The notes: generated by a model from the letters alone, not told the origin. A stretch of DNA of 64,000 nucleotides from CF-13 sp036782775 (GCA_036782775.1 DAIPYJ010000009.1:7124-71123); one strand, 5' to 3'. Positions 50,946-59,704 are shown, counted from the first letter of the stretch. Translations and numbers: made by a program.

Positions 50946-51743
50946 GTGGGGATATTCGCGCTGGTCGTTCTCGGCGTCATCGTGGTCGTGATCCTGATCG
51001 GGTTGAGCTCCGCGATCCGCATCATCAATGAGTACGAACGAGGAGTGCTGTTTCGCCTCGGCCGGCTGATGACTCTGAAGGGGCCCGGGCTGCGGCTGAT
51101 CATCCCCTTCGGCATCGACCGGCTGGTCAAGATCGACCTGCGAACGGTCACCCTGGAAGTGCCGCCCCAGGAGGTCATCACCCTGGACAACGTGACCGTC
51201 AAGGTCAACGCCGTCATCTACTTCCTGGTGGTCAATCCCAACTCCGCCGTGACCAAGGTCGCCAACTTCATCAACGCGACTTCACAAATCGCGCAGACTA
51301 CGCTACGGAGCGTGCTGGGCCAGTCGACCCTCGATGAACTGCTCGCCAATCGGGAGAAGATCAATACCACGCTTCAGCGGATCATCGATGAGCAGACCGA
51401 GCCCTGGGGCGTCAAGGTTTCGACGGTCGAGATCAAGGACGTCGAGCTGCCGGGCACGATGCAACGCGCCATGGCAAAGCAAGCCGAGGCCGAACGCGAG
51501 AAGCGAGCGAAGATCATCCACGCGGAAGGCGAGTTTGCAGCCGCCAAGCAACTGACCGACGCGGCCGACGTGATCGCCAAGCAACCCAGCGCCCTTCAGC
51601 TCCGCTATCTGCAGACGCTGACCGAGATCGGCGTCGAGCGCAACACGGTCATCGTCTTCCCCATGCCGATCGACATGATCGAGCAGATGATCCAGCTTCG
51701 CGAGGCCGCAGCTACAAGCACGCCGGCTCCGACAAAGCGCTGA
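50946..51743 (+). CDS. Slipin / stomatin-like SPFH protein
   Basis: 265 residues: one N-terminal transmembrane segment (ALVVLGVIVVVILIGLS), then the SPFH/band 7 domain (IRIINEYERGVLFRLGRL, GPGLRLIIPFGIDRLVKIDLR, NVTVKVNAVIYFLVVNP) and a coiled-coil helix (MAKQAEAEREKRAKIIHAEG). It organises membrane microdomains and is a likely substrate or partner of the NfeD protease upstream. GTG start at 50946 follows GCAGGAGGG. Confidence 0.95.
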   Translation: MGIFALVVLGVIVVVILIGLSSAIRIINEYERGVLFRLGRLMTLKGPGLRLIIPFGIDRLVKIDLRTVTLEVPPQEVITLDNVTVKVNAVIYFLVVNPNSAVTKVANFINATSQIAQTTLRSVLGQSTLDELLANREKINTTLQRIIDEQTEPWGVKVSTVEIKDVELPGTMQRAMAKQAEAEREKRAKIIHAEGEFAAAKQLTDAADVIAKQPSALQLRYLQTLTEIGVERNTVIVFPMPIDMIEQMIQLREAAATSTPAPTKR

Positions 51744-51766
51744 TTCTCCTCGTCGCCCGCGCCGAC

Positions 51767-52729
51767 GTGCCGACTGACCTGCTGACAATCGGCGTCCTGC
51801 TGCTCCTCATCGGCCTGTATGCGCTGGCCAATATCGGTGAGCGGTCGCCGACGGCGCGAACACTGACCTTGATCGCCGGGGCGCTGATTGCGGGCTTTGC
51901 GCTGCTGATCGGCGCCGCAGTCTGCACCCTCAACTTCGTGCTCTATGAGTCGGGCGCGAAAACACTGGCGGGTTTTCGCAGCGCACTCCTTTTCGGCGTC
52001 CCGGTTGGACTGGCCGGTGCCCTTGGGCTCCTCTATCTCTCGCCAGCGGTTCAGCGGCTGCTGGCCAGGATCATCCCGCTCCGAGCCGGCTCACCGGTCG
52101 TCTATCTCACGGTCGTTCTCGGCTTGGTGCTGATCGGCCAGCAGATCGGGATCCCGCTGCAACAGGAGACCACGCCCCTCACCTACACCGACCTGCTCTC
52201 CCAGGACATCCCGTTCTTCATGCTTGCCTTCGTCGGCGTCGGACTCTTTACCCGGCGTTCCTGGCCCGACACGCTGGAGCGTTTGGGGCTCGTCCGGCCC
52301 GCCGCCAGCTGGTGGTGGATCGTCGCGCTGCTCGCCGTCGCGCTCTTCCTCGCCGTCGCCTATGGCATCGAGCGGGTGGCGGACGTGGTGGCGCCGGCCC
52401 AGCAGAAGCAGGTCACCGACGTCAGCAACGTCCTCTTCAGCCACTTCAACAATCCCGCCGCAGTCATCTTCCTTGGCCTGCTGGCCGGCGTCGTCGAAGA
52501 GACGCTGTTTCGCGGCGCGCTGGTGCCACGGATGGGCGTGATTGTGAGCGCGATTCTATTTGCCGCTCTGCACACCCAATACGCCATCAGCTTCGCGACA
52601 CTCGAGGTGCTCGTGCTCGGCATCGGCCTCGGGCTCCTGCGCGTCTGGTCACGTAGCACCCTCCCCTGCATGGTGACCCACGCCGGATACGACATCGCGG
52701 TGGGACTGATCCCCTTCATCTTCAAGTAG
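51767..52729 (+). CDS. CPBP family intramembrane metalloprotease
   Basis: 320 residues with about eight transmembrane helices. The C-terminal CPBP/Abi domain shows EETLFRGALVPRMG (EExxxR), ILFAALHTQ (FxxxH) and a final MVTHAGYD (His). These are the glutamate and histidine zinc ligands of the family. Substrates of CPBP proteases are mostly unknown in bacteria; the linkage to NfeD/slipin suggests membrane-protein quality control. GTG start at 51767, 23 bases after slipin. Confidence 0.88.
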   Translation: MPTDLLTIGVLLLLIGLYALANIGERSPTARTLTLIAGALIAGFALLIGAAVCTLNFVLYESGAKTLAGFRSALLFGVPVGLAGALGLLYLSPAVQRLLARIIPLRAGSPVVYLTVVLGLVLIGQQIGIPLQQETTPLTYTDLLSQDIPFFMLAFVGVGLFTRRSWPDTLERLGLVRPAASWWWIVALLAVALFLAVAYGIERVADVVAPAQQKQVTDVSNVLFSHFNNPAAVIFLGLLAGVVEETLFRGALVPRMGVIVSAILFAALHTQYAISFATLEVLVLGIGLGLLRVWSRSTLPCMVTHAGYDIAVGLIPFIFK

Positions 52730-52753
52730 GCCGCCAGCGGCCGGCCGGGCCGC

Positions 52754-52788
52754 GCAAACGCGCGTTTGCCACGGTGCGCTTCTATAAT
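52754..52788 (+). promoter_or_regulatory. parAB promoter with a perfect palindrome
   Basis: A 16-bp perfect palindrome GCAAACGCGCGTTTGC at 52754-52769 precedes a perfect TATAAT at 52783-52788, so it overlaps where the -35 element should be. The parA GTG is at 52823. The palindrome could be an operator for ParA/ParB or another dimeric regulator; this is inference. Confidence 0.55.
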
Positions 52789-52822
52789 CCGGCCAGGATC
52801 CGTCCTCGTCCCAGCCAGCAAA

Positions 52823-53581
52823 GTGCCAAGAATCTACGCAGTCGTCAACCAGAAGGGCGGCGTCGGTAAAACCACGACCGCCATCAACGTGGCGGCCAAT
52901 CTCCCCGAGCTGGGCAAGACCGGCTTGATCGTCGACATGGATCCGCAGGGGAACACAAGCAGCGGCCTGGGTGTGGCTCGCAGCGAGCTCAGCCGTAGCA
53001 TCTACAACGTCATCATCGATGGCGAGGACATCAACGAGATCATCCGGCCGACCGCGGTTGCGGGCCTCGACATCCTTCCCTCGCATCGATCGCTCGCCGG
53101 CGCCGAGATCGAGCTGATCAACCTACCGCGCCGCGAACGGCGGCTGCTTTATGCGCTGGACGCGCTTCGCATGCCCTACGACTACATCATCATCGACTGC
53201 CCGCCGTCATTGGGCTTGCTGACGGTGAACTGCCTGGTGGCGGCCGAGTTCATGCTGATTCCCATCCAGTGCGAGTACTACGCGCTCGAGGGGCTCGGCG
53301 CGCTGACGCATACCAAGCAGTTGATCCAGCGCGAGCTCAACCCTGGGCTCAAAATCGGCGGGATCGTGCTAACGCTCTACGATCCCCGAACCACGCTCGC
53401 GTCGCAGGTGGCGCAGCAAGTGCGCGCCCAGTTTCCCGAGAAGACGTTTCGCACCGTCATCCCTCGCAACGTCCGGCTCAGCGAAGCCCCCAGCCACGGC
53501 ATGCCCATTACCCAATACGACCCGACCTCACGAGGCGCGATCGCCTACCAGGAGCTCACCAAGGAGTTGATCGCCAGATGA
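52823..53581 (+). CDS. parA: Chromosome partitioning ATPase ParA/Soj
   Basis: 252-residue Walker ATPase that drives origin segregation with ParB. VPRIYAVVNQKGGVGKTTTA carries the deviant Walker A, LIVDMDPQGNTSSGLG the A' motif and YIIIDCPPSLGLLTVN the Walker B. SEAPSHGMPITQYDP is the usual C-terminal signature. The GTG at 52823 is preferred over an upstream ORF extension. Overlaps parB by four bases (ATGA, 53578-53581). Confidence 0.96.
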   Translation: MPRIYAVVNQKGGVGKTTTAINVAANLPELGKTGLIVDMDPQGNTSSGLGVARSELSRSIYNVIIDGEDINEIIRPTAVAGLDILPSHRSLAGAEIELINLPRRERRLLYALDALRMPYDYIIIDCPPSLGLLTVNCLVAAEFMLIPIQCEYYALEGLGALTHTKQLIQRELNPGLKIGGIVLTLYDPRTTLASQVAQQVRAQFPEKTFRTVIPRNVRLSEAPSHGMPITQYDPTSRGAIAYQELTKELIAR

Positions 53582-54453
53582 ACAAACGGCGCGGACTCGG
53601 GCGCGGCCTCGATGCCCTCATCCCTTCCAGCGAGAGCCTGGACGAGGGCAGCGGCGAGAAACGCCGCTACACGCTGCAGGTGTCGGTGGACGAAATCAAG
53701 CACAACCCGGAGCAGCCCCGCCGCAATTTCGAGCCAGCCTCCTTGCAGGAGCTGGCTGATTCCATCCGGATCCACGGCGTGTTGCAGCCCCTACTGGTCC
53801 GCGAGACCTTCGATGGCTACGAGCTGATCGCCGGCGAGCGGCGGTTGCGCGCCGCCCAGATCGCGGGACTAGATGCCGTGCCGGTGGTGCTCCACTCGGG
53901 TCCGGGCGGCCGCCTGGAGGAACGGCTCGAGCTGGCGCTGGTCGAGAACCTTCAGCGCACCGACCTCAACCCCATCGAGGAGGCGCGCGCGATGCAGCGC
54001 CTTCTGCGGGAGTTTGGCCTGACGCACGAGGCGCTGGCCGAGCGCATCGGCAAGGGACGGATCTCGATCGCGCAGACGATCCGGCTGCTCGGCCTTCCCG
54101 AGCCCGCGATCAAGGCCGTCGAGTCGGGACAGATCACCGCCGGCCACGGCATCGCCCTCCTCGGGCTGCCGACCCAGGCTCAGCAGCTGATCGGCTTGGA
54201 ACGCGTGATTCGCGAGCACTGGAGCGTGCGCGAAACCGAGAACTGGGTCCGCGTGCGCGCGACCGAGGCGGGTACACGGAAGCCTCGTGCGAAGCCCACG
54301 CTGGACCCCGAATCCCGCGCGCTAGAGGAGGAGTTCCGTCGAGCACTTGGAACCAAGGTGGTCCTCACACGGGTCAAGCGCGGTGGGCGCTTAACGATCG
54401 AGTTCTACAGCAACGAGGAACTGGAAGAACTTCGGCGGCGATTGACCCGCTAA
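53578..54453 (+). CDS. parB: Chromosome partitioning protein ParB/Spo0J
   Basis: 291-residue CTPase and parS-binding clamp. The ParA-stimulating N-terminus MNKRRGLGRGLDALIPS is followed by box I (IKHNPEQPRRNFEP), box II (GERRLRAAQIAGL), ALVENLQRTDLNPIEEA, and the HTH (LTHEALAERIGKGRISIAQT). A C-terminal dimerisation domain ends the protein. No full parS (GTTTCACGTGAAAC-like) site was found by eye in the window. Confidence 0.96.
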   Translation: MNKRRGLGRGLDALIPSSESLDEGSGEKRRYTLQVSVDEIKHNPEQPRRNFEPASLQELADSIRIHGVLQPLLVRETFDGYELIAGERRLRAAQIAGLDAVPVVLHSGPGGRLEERLELALVENLQRTDLNPIEEARAMQRLLREFGLTHEALAERIGKGRISIAQTIRLLGLPEPAIKAVESGQITAGHGIALLGLPTQAQQLIGLERVIREHWSVRETENWVRVRATEAGTRKPRAKPTLDPESRALEEEFRRALGTKVVLTRVKRGGRLTIEFYSNEELEELRRRLTR

Positions 54454-54458
54454 TCGAT

Positions 54459-54486
54459 CTGATCTTTTTAGACGTGTAAAGATCAG
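54459..54486. terminator. Bidirectional hairpin between parB and ndk
   Basis: CTGATCTTT (54459-54467) pairs with AAAGATCAG (54478-54486) around TTAGACGTGT. It includes T and A runs on each arm and lies between convergent parB and ndk, overlapping the ndk stop. It could stop transcription in both directions. Moderate strength. Confidence 0.5.
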
Positions 54487-54935
54487 GACTCGCGCACCCA
54501 GCGGTCGATGGTGCGCTCGTAATCGTAGAGCTCGCTGGGACTGAAGAAGAGCGCCATCTCGGTCTCGGCCCGCGCCGGCGAGTCGGAACCATGGATCAGA
54601 TTCATGCCGAGGTCGAGCGCGAGGTCACCGCGAATCGTCCCGGGCATTGCCTTCAGCGGATCGGTGCTGCCCATCAAGCTGCGCACTACCGTCACCGCCT
54701 CACGGCCCTCCCAGATCATGGCGACGATCGGCCCCGAGGTGATGAATCCAAGCAGGCCTTCGTAAAACGGCTTGCCCTCGTGTTCGGCGTAATGGCGCGC
54801 CGCCTGCTCGCGCGGCACGCGCATCAGTTTCATTGCGATCAACTTCAGCCCGCGCCGCTCGATGCGCTGAATGATTTCTCCGATCAAGGCCCGCTGCACG
54901 CCATCGGGCTTGATCAGCACCAGCGTCCGTTGCAT
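54483..54935 (-). CDS. ndk: Nucleoside diphosphate kinase
   Basis: Equilibrates NTP pools by phospho-His transfer. 150 residues: MQRTLVLIKPDGVQRALIGE, PFYEGLLGFITSGPIVAMIW, and the catalytic His in NLIHGSDSPARAETEMALFF. Complete, normal length. Converges with parB and is preceded by lepB; the gap is only five bases, so the two are probably one operon. Confidence 0.97.
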   Translation of the reverse strand: MQRTLVLIKPDGVQRALIGEIIQRIERRGLKLIAMKLMRVPREQAARHYAEHEGKPFYEGLLGFITSGPIVAMIWEGREAVTVVRSLMGSTDPLKAMPGTIRGDLALDLGMNLIHGSDSPARAETEMALFFSPSELYDYERTIDRWVRES

Positions 54936-54940
54936 CGCGC

Positions 54941-55540
54941 TCAGGATCCGGTAGTCAGCGTCGGTTTCCCGTCGAAAAAGCCAATTTCATTGAGCGGCCA
55001 GATGCGAATCTCGGCCTTACCCAGAATCGAGTCGAGCGTGATCGGTCCGAAAGTGCGCGAGTCACTGGAGTGGTTGCGGTTGTCGCCCATCACGAAATAT
55101 TCGTTGGGCGGCATGATCTGGTCCTGCCCCGATGCCGGCCAGTTGTTGTTGTAGGTCCATTTCTCCGGCAGATACGGTTCGCGCAGCACCTGGTCGTTGA
55201 TGTAGACGACGCCGTTGGTGATGCGGATCCGTTCACCCGGCAGCGCGATGATCCGCTTGATGAAATCGCGGCTGGCTTCGTCGGGTGGCTTGAAGACGAT
55301 GATGTCGCCGCGCTGCGGCTGATGAAGCTTGTAGGAAATCTTCGATGCCACCAGCAGGTCGTTGTCGTGCAGCGTGTAGAGCATGCTCGAGCCGAGCACA
55401 TGCACGGTTTGCACGGCGTACTGGATGACCACATACAGGACGAGCGCGAGGAACACGATTTCGAGCGTGTCCCTGATGAATGATTTCTGGCGCGGCTGTT
55501 CGGTGGGCGCCGGCGGTCGCGCCATCGGGGACTGCGCCAT
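54941..55540 (-). CDS. lepB: Signal peptidase I
   Basis: Removes signal peptides from exported proteins. 199 residues from the ATG at 55540: one N-terminal membrane anchor (LEIVFLALVLYVVIQYAV), catalytic Ser in HVLGSSMLYTL, catalytic Lys in DFIKRIIALPGERI, and the box E signature YFVMGDNRNHSSDSRTFG. An alternative ATG lies at 55525. A longer ORF to 55681 overlaps the M16 peptidase gene and is rejected. Located next to the yidC/rnpA block. Confidence 0.95.
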   Translation of the reverse strand: MAQSPMARPPAPTEQPRQKSFIRDTLEIVFLALVLYVVIQYAVQTVHVLGSSMLYTLHDNDLLVASKISYKLHQPQRGDIIVFKPPDEASRDFIKRIIALPGERIRITNGVVYINDQVLREPYLPEKWTYNNNWPASGQDQIMPPNEYFVMGDNRNHSSDSRTFGPITLDSILGKAEIRIWPLNEIGFFDGKPTLTTGS

Positions 55541-55598
55541 CCTTATCCGTTCAACTTCATCGACGGGCGATTCATTGTAAACCGCGAGCGCTGGGCGC

Positions 55599-56876
55599 CT
55601 AGGCGATCTGCTTGAGGAACGGGGCTTCGCTGCGGAAGGGACCGATGACCGCGAGCTGCAGCGCCTGGCTGAAGAGCTCACGGGCGACGCGCATCACGTC
55701 CTGCGCCGTCACCGCGTCGATCTCCGCGACCGTCTGCTCGACGTCCTCGATGTGGTCGGTCAGCGCCTCCTGCCCGCCGAACCAGGTGGCCACCGCATTG
55801 GTACTTTCCATTTGCAGCAACAGCCGGCCCTTGTAGAACTCCCTGGCTTTGGTCAGCTCGCCGTCGTTCACCGGCTCCTCGCAAAGGCGGCGGAGCTGGC
55901 TGACGATGGCACCCACCGCGCGGGCGGCCTGGCGGGGCTCGGTGCCGGCGTAGACGCCGAGGACACCGGTGTCGAACATCTTATTGACGTAGGAGTGGAC
56001 GTCGTAGGCGAGCCCCAATCTCTCCCGCACCTCGAGGAAGAGCCGCGAGCTCATCCCTTCGCCCAGCACGCAATTAAGGATGTCGATCACGTGCCGGTCC
56101 TTGTGCATGTAGGACGGCGCGTGCACGCCAAGACAGAGATGCGCCTGTTCGGTTTTTTTCGGCTTCACCAGCACGCGCGGCTTTAGCCCGTTCCCGTTCG
56201 ATGGCAGGAAGCCGGGCAGCGTACCGTTGCCGCGCGGACGCAGGTAGGGCTCGATCAGACCGATCGCCTCTTCCTGGTTGAGCGGGCCGGCAATCGTCAC
56301 CACCATGTTTTTCGGGAGGTAGTGCTGGTTCATGTAGCGGAGCAGGTCGTCCCGCTGCAGGCCCCTGACCGATGCTTCTGTCCCGCCGATCTCCCGGCCG
56401 AGCGGATGGTCGGGCCAGGCGATCTGCTCGAAGAGGCTGTGGACGTACTCCTGCGGGCTGTCGAGGTACATGCGCAACTCCTCGAGCACGACGAGCCGCT
56501 CCTTCTCCAACTCCTTGGCATCAAAGAGAGGATCGAACAGCATGTCGCCCAGGACATCGACCGCGAGCTTTGCCTTGGTTTTGGGAACTCGCGCCCAGAA
56601 CATGGTGAGCTCTTTATCGGTGGCGGCGTTCAGGACCCCGCCCACGCCCTCGATCGCCTCGGCAATTTCCTTTGCGCCCGCATACTTTGCCGATCCCTTG
56701 AAAAACATGTGTTCGAGAAAATGGCTGACCCCCGCCTCCTGGTCGGTCTCGTAACGTGAGCCGACCTTGAACATGATGGCCATCGTGATCGAGGGGCGGT
56801 CTTTGAGCTCAGTACTGACCACACGGGCCCCGTTTGGCAGGGTGGCGAGACGGTAGGGAGGAAGGGCTGGGGGCAC
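55599..56876 (-). CDS. M16 family zinc peptidase
   Basis: 425 residues from a GTG at 56876 (VPPALPPYRLATLPNGARVV). The inverted zinc motif HxxEH is in GVSHFLEHMFFKG, with the third ligand Glu in about EELRMYLDSPQEYVHS. The C-terminal half is an inactive M16 domain (LCLGVHAPSYMHKDRH, GMSSRLFLEVRERLGLAYDVHSYV split over the domain). It degrades peptides, similar to mitochondrial processing peptidase or PqqL. The -10 TATACT lies six bases before the GTG, so the mRNA is probably leaderless. Confidence 0.93.
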   Translation of the reverse strand: MPPALPPYRLATLPNGARVVSTELKDRPSITMAIMFKVGSRYETDQEAGVSHFLEHMFFKGSAKYAGAKEIAEAIEGVGGVLNAATDKELTMFWARVPKTKAKLAVDVLGDMLFDPLFDAKELEKERLVVLEELRMYLDSPQEYVHSLFEQIAWPDHPLGREIGGTEASVRGLQRDDLLRYMNQHYLPKNMVVTIAGPLNQEEAIGLIEPYLRPRGNGTLPGFLPSNGNGLKPRVLVKPKKTEQAHLCLGVHAPSYMHKDRHVIDILNCVLGEGMSSRLFLEVRERLGLAYDVHSYVNKMFDTGVLGVYAGTEPRQAARAVGAIVSQLRRLCEEPVNDGELTKAREFYKGRLLLQMESTNAVATWFGGQEALTDHIEDVEQTVAEIDAVTAQDVMRVARELFSQALQLAVIGPFRSEAPFLKQIA

Positions 56877-56882
56877 GAGTTG

Positions 56883-56888
56883 AGTATA
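56883..56888 (-). promoter_or_regulatory. -10 element of the M16 peptidase gene
   Basis: TATACT on the minus strand at 56883-56888, followed by six bases (CAACTC) and the GTG at 56876. Spacing places the transcription start at or within two bases of the start codon. Confidence 0.55.
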
Positions 56889-56975
56889 ACCTAGGGGTGG
56901 TTGGAAATCCTTGCTTTTGGATACCCGATCAGGGTTTTCTATGAGTGCCAAAACTGCTAATAACTTGTAAGGCAA

Positions 56976-57239
56976 ATGGAGCAATCTGAATTCAAGGAGG
57001 CGCTCGAATCCCTCATCCGCAGCTTAGAGGCCTGGAGCTACGCCGACTCCGACGCCGGCTCTGGTGTCCCGGTTGAGATTGCCCGGGAACTGGCAGCGCT
57101 GGCGGCACAGGCGCCGACCTCGGACAGTCGCCAGCAGTTGAGCCGGGCCCAGGACGCGCTCGACGACGGGCTCCCTGCCGAGCGAGTGGCCGCCGAGCTC
57201 TATCGCATCCGGGGCGAACTCAGCCAGGGCCCGGCTTAG
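56976..57239 (+). CDS. Small helical hypothetical protein
   Basis: 87 residues, MEQSEFKEALESLIRSLEAW, predicted entirely helical with Glu and Ala rich helices (ARELAALAAQAP, AQDALDDGLPAERVAAELY). No family recognised. The ATG is preceded by a weak TAAGG purine run, and the upstream AT-rich stretch (TAATAACTTG) could hold a -10. It is divergent from the M16 gene and overlaps the jag 3' end by four bases convergently. Confidence 0.5.
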   Translation: MEQSEFKEALESLIRSLEAWSYADSDAGSGVPVEIARELAALAAQAPTSDSRQQLSRAQDALDDGLPAERVAAELYRIRGELSQGPA

Positions 57240-58021
57240 TTTCGGCTGTCGGGATCACCCTCTCGGGTCTCGGGACGCCGGTCGCCGAACCGAGGGCGAT
57301 CGCCGTAGCGGGGCCGATCGCCATACCGGGGCCGGTCGCCGTAGCCGCCTCCCTGACGGGTTAGCGGCGGGGCCGGCGCCGGGGCGGGACGCTCCATGGG
57401 CCTGCGGACGGCCTGGACGCCGTCGGGAAGGATCGCCACTCGGCGATTCGGCTCTTCACCGTGGCTCTCGGTGCGGATGCCCGGCTCTTTTTCGAGGGTG
57501 ATGTGAACGATGCGCCGTTCGTACGACTGCATCGGGTCCATCACGATCCGCTCGCCGGTGCGACGCACCCGGTCGGCGAGCCGCAACGCCATCTCCTTGA
57601 CCGTCTCCTCGCGCCGATTGCGATAGTGCTCGACATCGACGACGAGCCGGCGGCGATCGGTGCGGCCCTCGTTGAGAATCAGGTTGACAACCGTCTGGAA
57701 GGCGCGCAGCGTCTCGCCGCGCCAGCCGATCAACAGGCCGAGGTTGTCACCGGCGACATCGATCATCACCGGGTCCTCGGACTTCTTGATGAAGACCTGC
57801 GCCTGGATGCCCATCTTGTAGAGGAGCTCCGCGACCACCTGGCGGGCCTTGATCGCGTAGGTCTCGCGCTGGGTCACCCGCACCCGCGCCTCGGGCGACT
57901 CCTGCAGGACCTCGACTTCGACGTTCTCCCGTGCTTCCTCGAGCTCCTCTAGTGCCTTCTCGACGGCTTCGTCGACCGTAGCGCCGGTGGTTTCGACGGT
58001 GTTCGTGCTGCTGGTGCTCAT
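57236..58021 (-). CDS. jag: KH/R3H domain RNA-binding protein Jag (KhpB)
   Basis: 261 residues from the ATG at 58021. Jag_N-like start (ATVDEAVEKALEELEEARENV, EVEVLQ), a KH domain with LGLLIGWRGETLRAFQTVVNL (GxxG replaced by GWRG), and an R3H domain with ALRLADRVRRTGERIVMDPM and QSYERRIVHITLEKEPGI. A C-terminal low-complexity tail has repeats of YGDRPR. Small-RNA binding regulator linked to cell shape. It overlaps yidC by four bases, the usual rnpA-yidD-yidC-jag order. Confidence 0.94.
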   Translation of the reverse strand: MSTSSTNTVETTGATVDEAVEKALEELEEARENVEVEVLQESPEARVRVTQRETYAIKARQVVAELLYKMGIQAQVFIKKSEDPVMIDVAGDNLGLLIGWRGETLRAFQTVVNLILNEGRTDRRRLVVDVEHYRNRREETVKEMALRLADRVRRTGERIVMDPMQSYERRIVHITLEKEPGIRTESHGEEPNRRVAILPDGVQAVRRPMERPAPAPAPPLTRQGGGYGDRPRYGDRPRYGDRPRFGDRRPETREGDPDSRN

Positions 58022-58812
58022 GCGGCTTTCCCCCTGAAGATGGCCGGTGGGGACAGCGAGCCCCAGCCGGTGATGAAGTACTGCTGGCCGATGGAAAAGA
58101 GGTTGCTCACCACCCAGTACAGCGCGAGCGCGGCGGCGAAATTCAGCGAAATAATGCCGATGAAGACCGGCATGATCATCGTCATGTTCTGGGTGATCGC
58201 GGCTTGATTGGGGTCGGCGGCGACCATTCCACCCGGCGGCGTCATCATCTTGGTTTGGACGAAGGTGGTGAGCCCCGCCATGATCGGCAGCAGGATCGCG
58301 AGCGGCACGAACTGATGGGGTTGCATCGCGGTCAGCTGCAGATGGACGCCCAGGAAGGTGAAGTCGTGGATCGGCAGGGTCTTGTGGGCGTCGCGGATCA
58401 CGTAGAAAAGCGCGATCAGGATCGGGGACTGGATCAGCGCCGGCAGGCAGCCGCTCATCTGCGCCAGCGGGTTGATGCCGTGCTGCCGGTACAGCGCCAT
58501 CGTTTCCTGGTTGAGCTTCTGCGGGTCCTTCTTGTACTTCTTGCGCAGCGCGGACAACTCGGGCGCGATGCGGCGCTGCTCGGCCTGGACCCGGCGCGAG
58601 GTCGTCAGCTGGTACTGGAAGATCGGCGAGATGATCAGCTTGATGATGATGGTGAGGAAGACAATCGCGATCCCGAAGGGACCGATCGCCTGGGCCAACG
58701 GATTGCCGTTGAGCAGTCCGAGCAGCCAGGCAAGGATGGCGTGAATCGGCACGCCGATCACGGTCCACCAGAGAAGCCAGATCGGGTGCCAGAGCTCGCC
58801 GATGCTACTCAT
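58018..58812 (-). CDS. yidC: Membrane protein insertase YidC (short, Gram-positive type)
   Basis: 264 residues without the large periplasmic domain. Five transmembrane helices: GIAIVFLTIIIKLIISPIF, ILIALFYVI, FVPLAILLPIMAGL, IMPVFIGIISLNFAAALALYWV. The Arg-positive KLIISP segment and QLTTSRRVQAEQRRI coiled region are typical. It inserts membrane proteins alone or with Sec. The ATG at 58812 overlaps yidD by four bases (58809-58812). Ends in a short basic tail, not the long KKK tail of Gram-negatives. Confidence 0.95.
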   Translation of the reverse strand: MSSIGELWHPIWLLWWTVIGVPIHAILAWLLGLLNGNPLAQAIGPFGIAIVFLTIIIKLIISPIFQYQLTTSRRVQAEQRRIAPELSALRKKYKKDPQKLNQETMALYRQHGINPLAQMSGCLPALIQSPILIALFYVIRDAHKTLPIHDFTFLGVHLQLTAMQPHQFVPLAILLPIMAGLTTFVQTKMMTPPGGMVAADPNQAAITQNMTMIMPVFIGIISLNFAAALALYWVVSNLFSIGQQYFITGWGSLSPPAIFRGKAA

Positions 58813-59024
58813 GGCACGGGATCCCAGCCGCCGGCGTGGAACGGATGGCAGCGGGCGATGCGGGCGACGGCCATTCGCCAGCCGCGCCACCAGCCGTACT
58901 TGCTGATCGCCTCATAGCCGTATTGCGAGCAGCTCGGCGTATAACGGCAGCCGGAGACCACCCCGAAAACCGGGCCGAGCGTGACCCGATAGATCCGGAT
59001 GAAGGCGAGCGAGGCCGCTGTCAT
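58809..59024 (-). CDS. yidD: Membrane protein insertion efficiency factor YidD
   Basis: 71 residues from the ATG at 59024, chosen because it overlaps the rnpA stop by four bases; an in-frame ATG at 59045 is possible. The signature YRVTLGPVFG, CRYTPSCSQYGYEAISKYG and RIARCHPFHAGGWDPVP is complete. It aids YidC-dependent insertion. All neighbours overlap by 4 bp, a tightly coupled operon. Confidence 0.95.
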   Translation of the reverse strand: MTAASLAFIRIYRVTLGPVFGVVSGCRYTPSCSQYGYEAISKYGWWRGWRMAVARIARCHPFHAGGWDPVP

Positions 59025-59353
59025 TCGCCCCAGCCCTTCGACCACAACATCTCTATCTCCTGGCGCAGCCGCGCGAACTCGGCGTCGACGGCCCGTTGCC
59101 GGGCCACGATCACAACGTCACGGCCGCCCGTTGCTCGCATCAGCAGCGGCCGCACCAGCTCGCGCAGGCGTCGCTTGATTCTATTCCGGACCACCGCGTT
59201 GCCGAGCTGCTTGCTAACGGCGAGCCCGACACGCGGGCGGCCCAGCCCATTATCGCTGACAAACAGGGCCAGGTACTCAGAGGATGCGCGACGACCGGAT
59301 CGCAAGGTTCGATCGAAGTCGCTCGATCGGAGCAGGCGCGAGCGGCGCTGCAC
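59021..59353 (-). CDS. rnpA: Ribonuclease P protein component
   Basis: 110 residues. Basic, with RRSRLLRSSDFDRTLRSGRR at the start and the RNR motif LGNAVVRNRIKRRLRELVRP, then a DVVIVARQRAV beta strand. It binds RNase P RNA in tRNA 5' maturation. Follows rpmH by 18 bases in the same direction and overlaps yidD. Confidence 0.96.
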   Translation of the reverse strand: MQRRSRLLRSSDFDRTLRSGRRASSEYLALFVSDNGLGRPRVGLAVSKQLGNAVVRNRIKRRLRELVRPLLMRATGGRDVVIVARQRAVDAEFARLRQEIEMLWSKGWGE

Positions 59354-59371
59354 CGGGACGCCAGCGCCGGG

Positions 59372-59527
59372 CTAACGCGCCCGGCGGCTCGAGGTCGGCG
59401 TCAGGCGACGGCGGCCCTTGCGCCGGCGAGCCTTGAGCACCTTGACGCCACCCGCGGTCGACATGCGGGCACGGAAACCGTGCACTTTGACGCGCTGACG
59501 CTTCTTTGGTTGGTGGGTTCGTTTCAT
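59372..59527 (-). CDS. rpmH: 50S ribosomal protein L34
   Basis: 51 residues, read from the ATG at 59527: MKRTHQPKKRQRVKVHGFRA, then RMSTAGGVKVLKARRRKGRR, with a short RLTPTSSRRAR tail. Overwhelmingly basic and of standard length. First gene of rpmH-rnpA-yidD-yidC-jag, transcribed away from the origin. No promoter pair was clear by eye in the AT-richer region upstream. Confidence 0.96.
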   Translation of the reverse strand: MKRTHQPKKRQRVKVHGFRARMSTAGGVKVLKARRRKGRRRLTPTSSRRAR

Positions 59528-59635
59528 GCGGCGGCCTCACACGATACCATGCAGCGAAATTTAGCCGCAAAGGCGCCTGTCGACGGGTCTACAAAAGGGC
59601 GGATGTCGAACCCCAGATGCGTACGAAAATTCTGA

Positions 59636-59664
59636 TTGCGTGGCAAAAAACCTTTTGCTATGAT
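59636..59664 (+). promoter_or_regulatory. Probable dnaA promoter
   Basis: TTGCGT (59636-59641) and TATGAT (59659-59664) are spaced exactly 17 bases. Transcription would start at about 59671, giving a leader of roughly 200 bases that includes both DnaA boxes, so DnaA could repress its own gene. Confidence 0.6.
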
Positions 59665-59704
59665 TCCGCTGCCCTGGAGAGCTACGGCATTTTCCATTAA
59701 CAGC

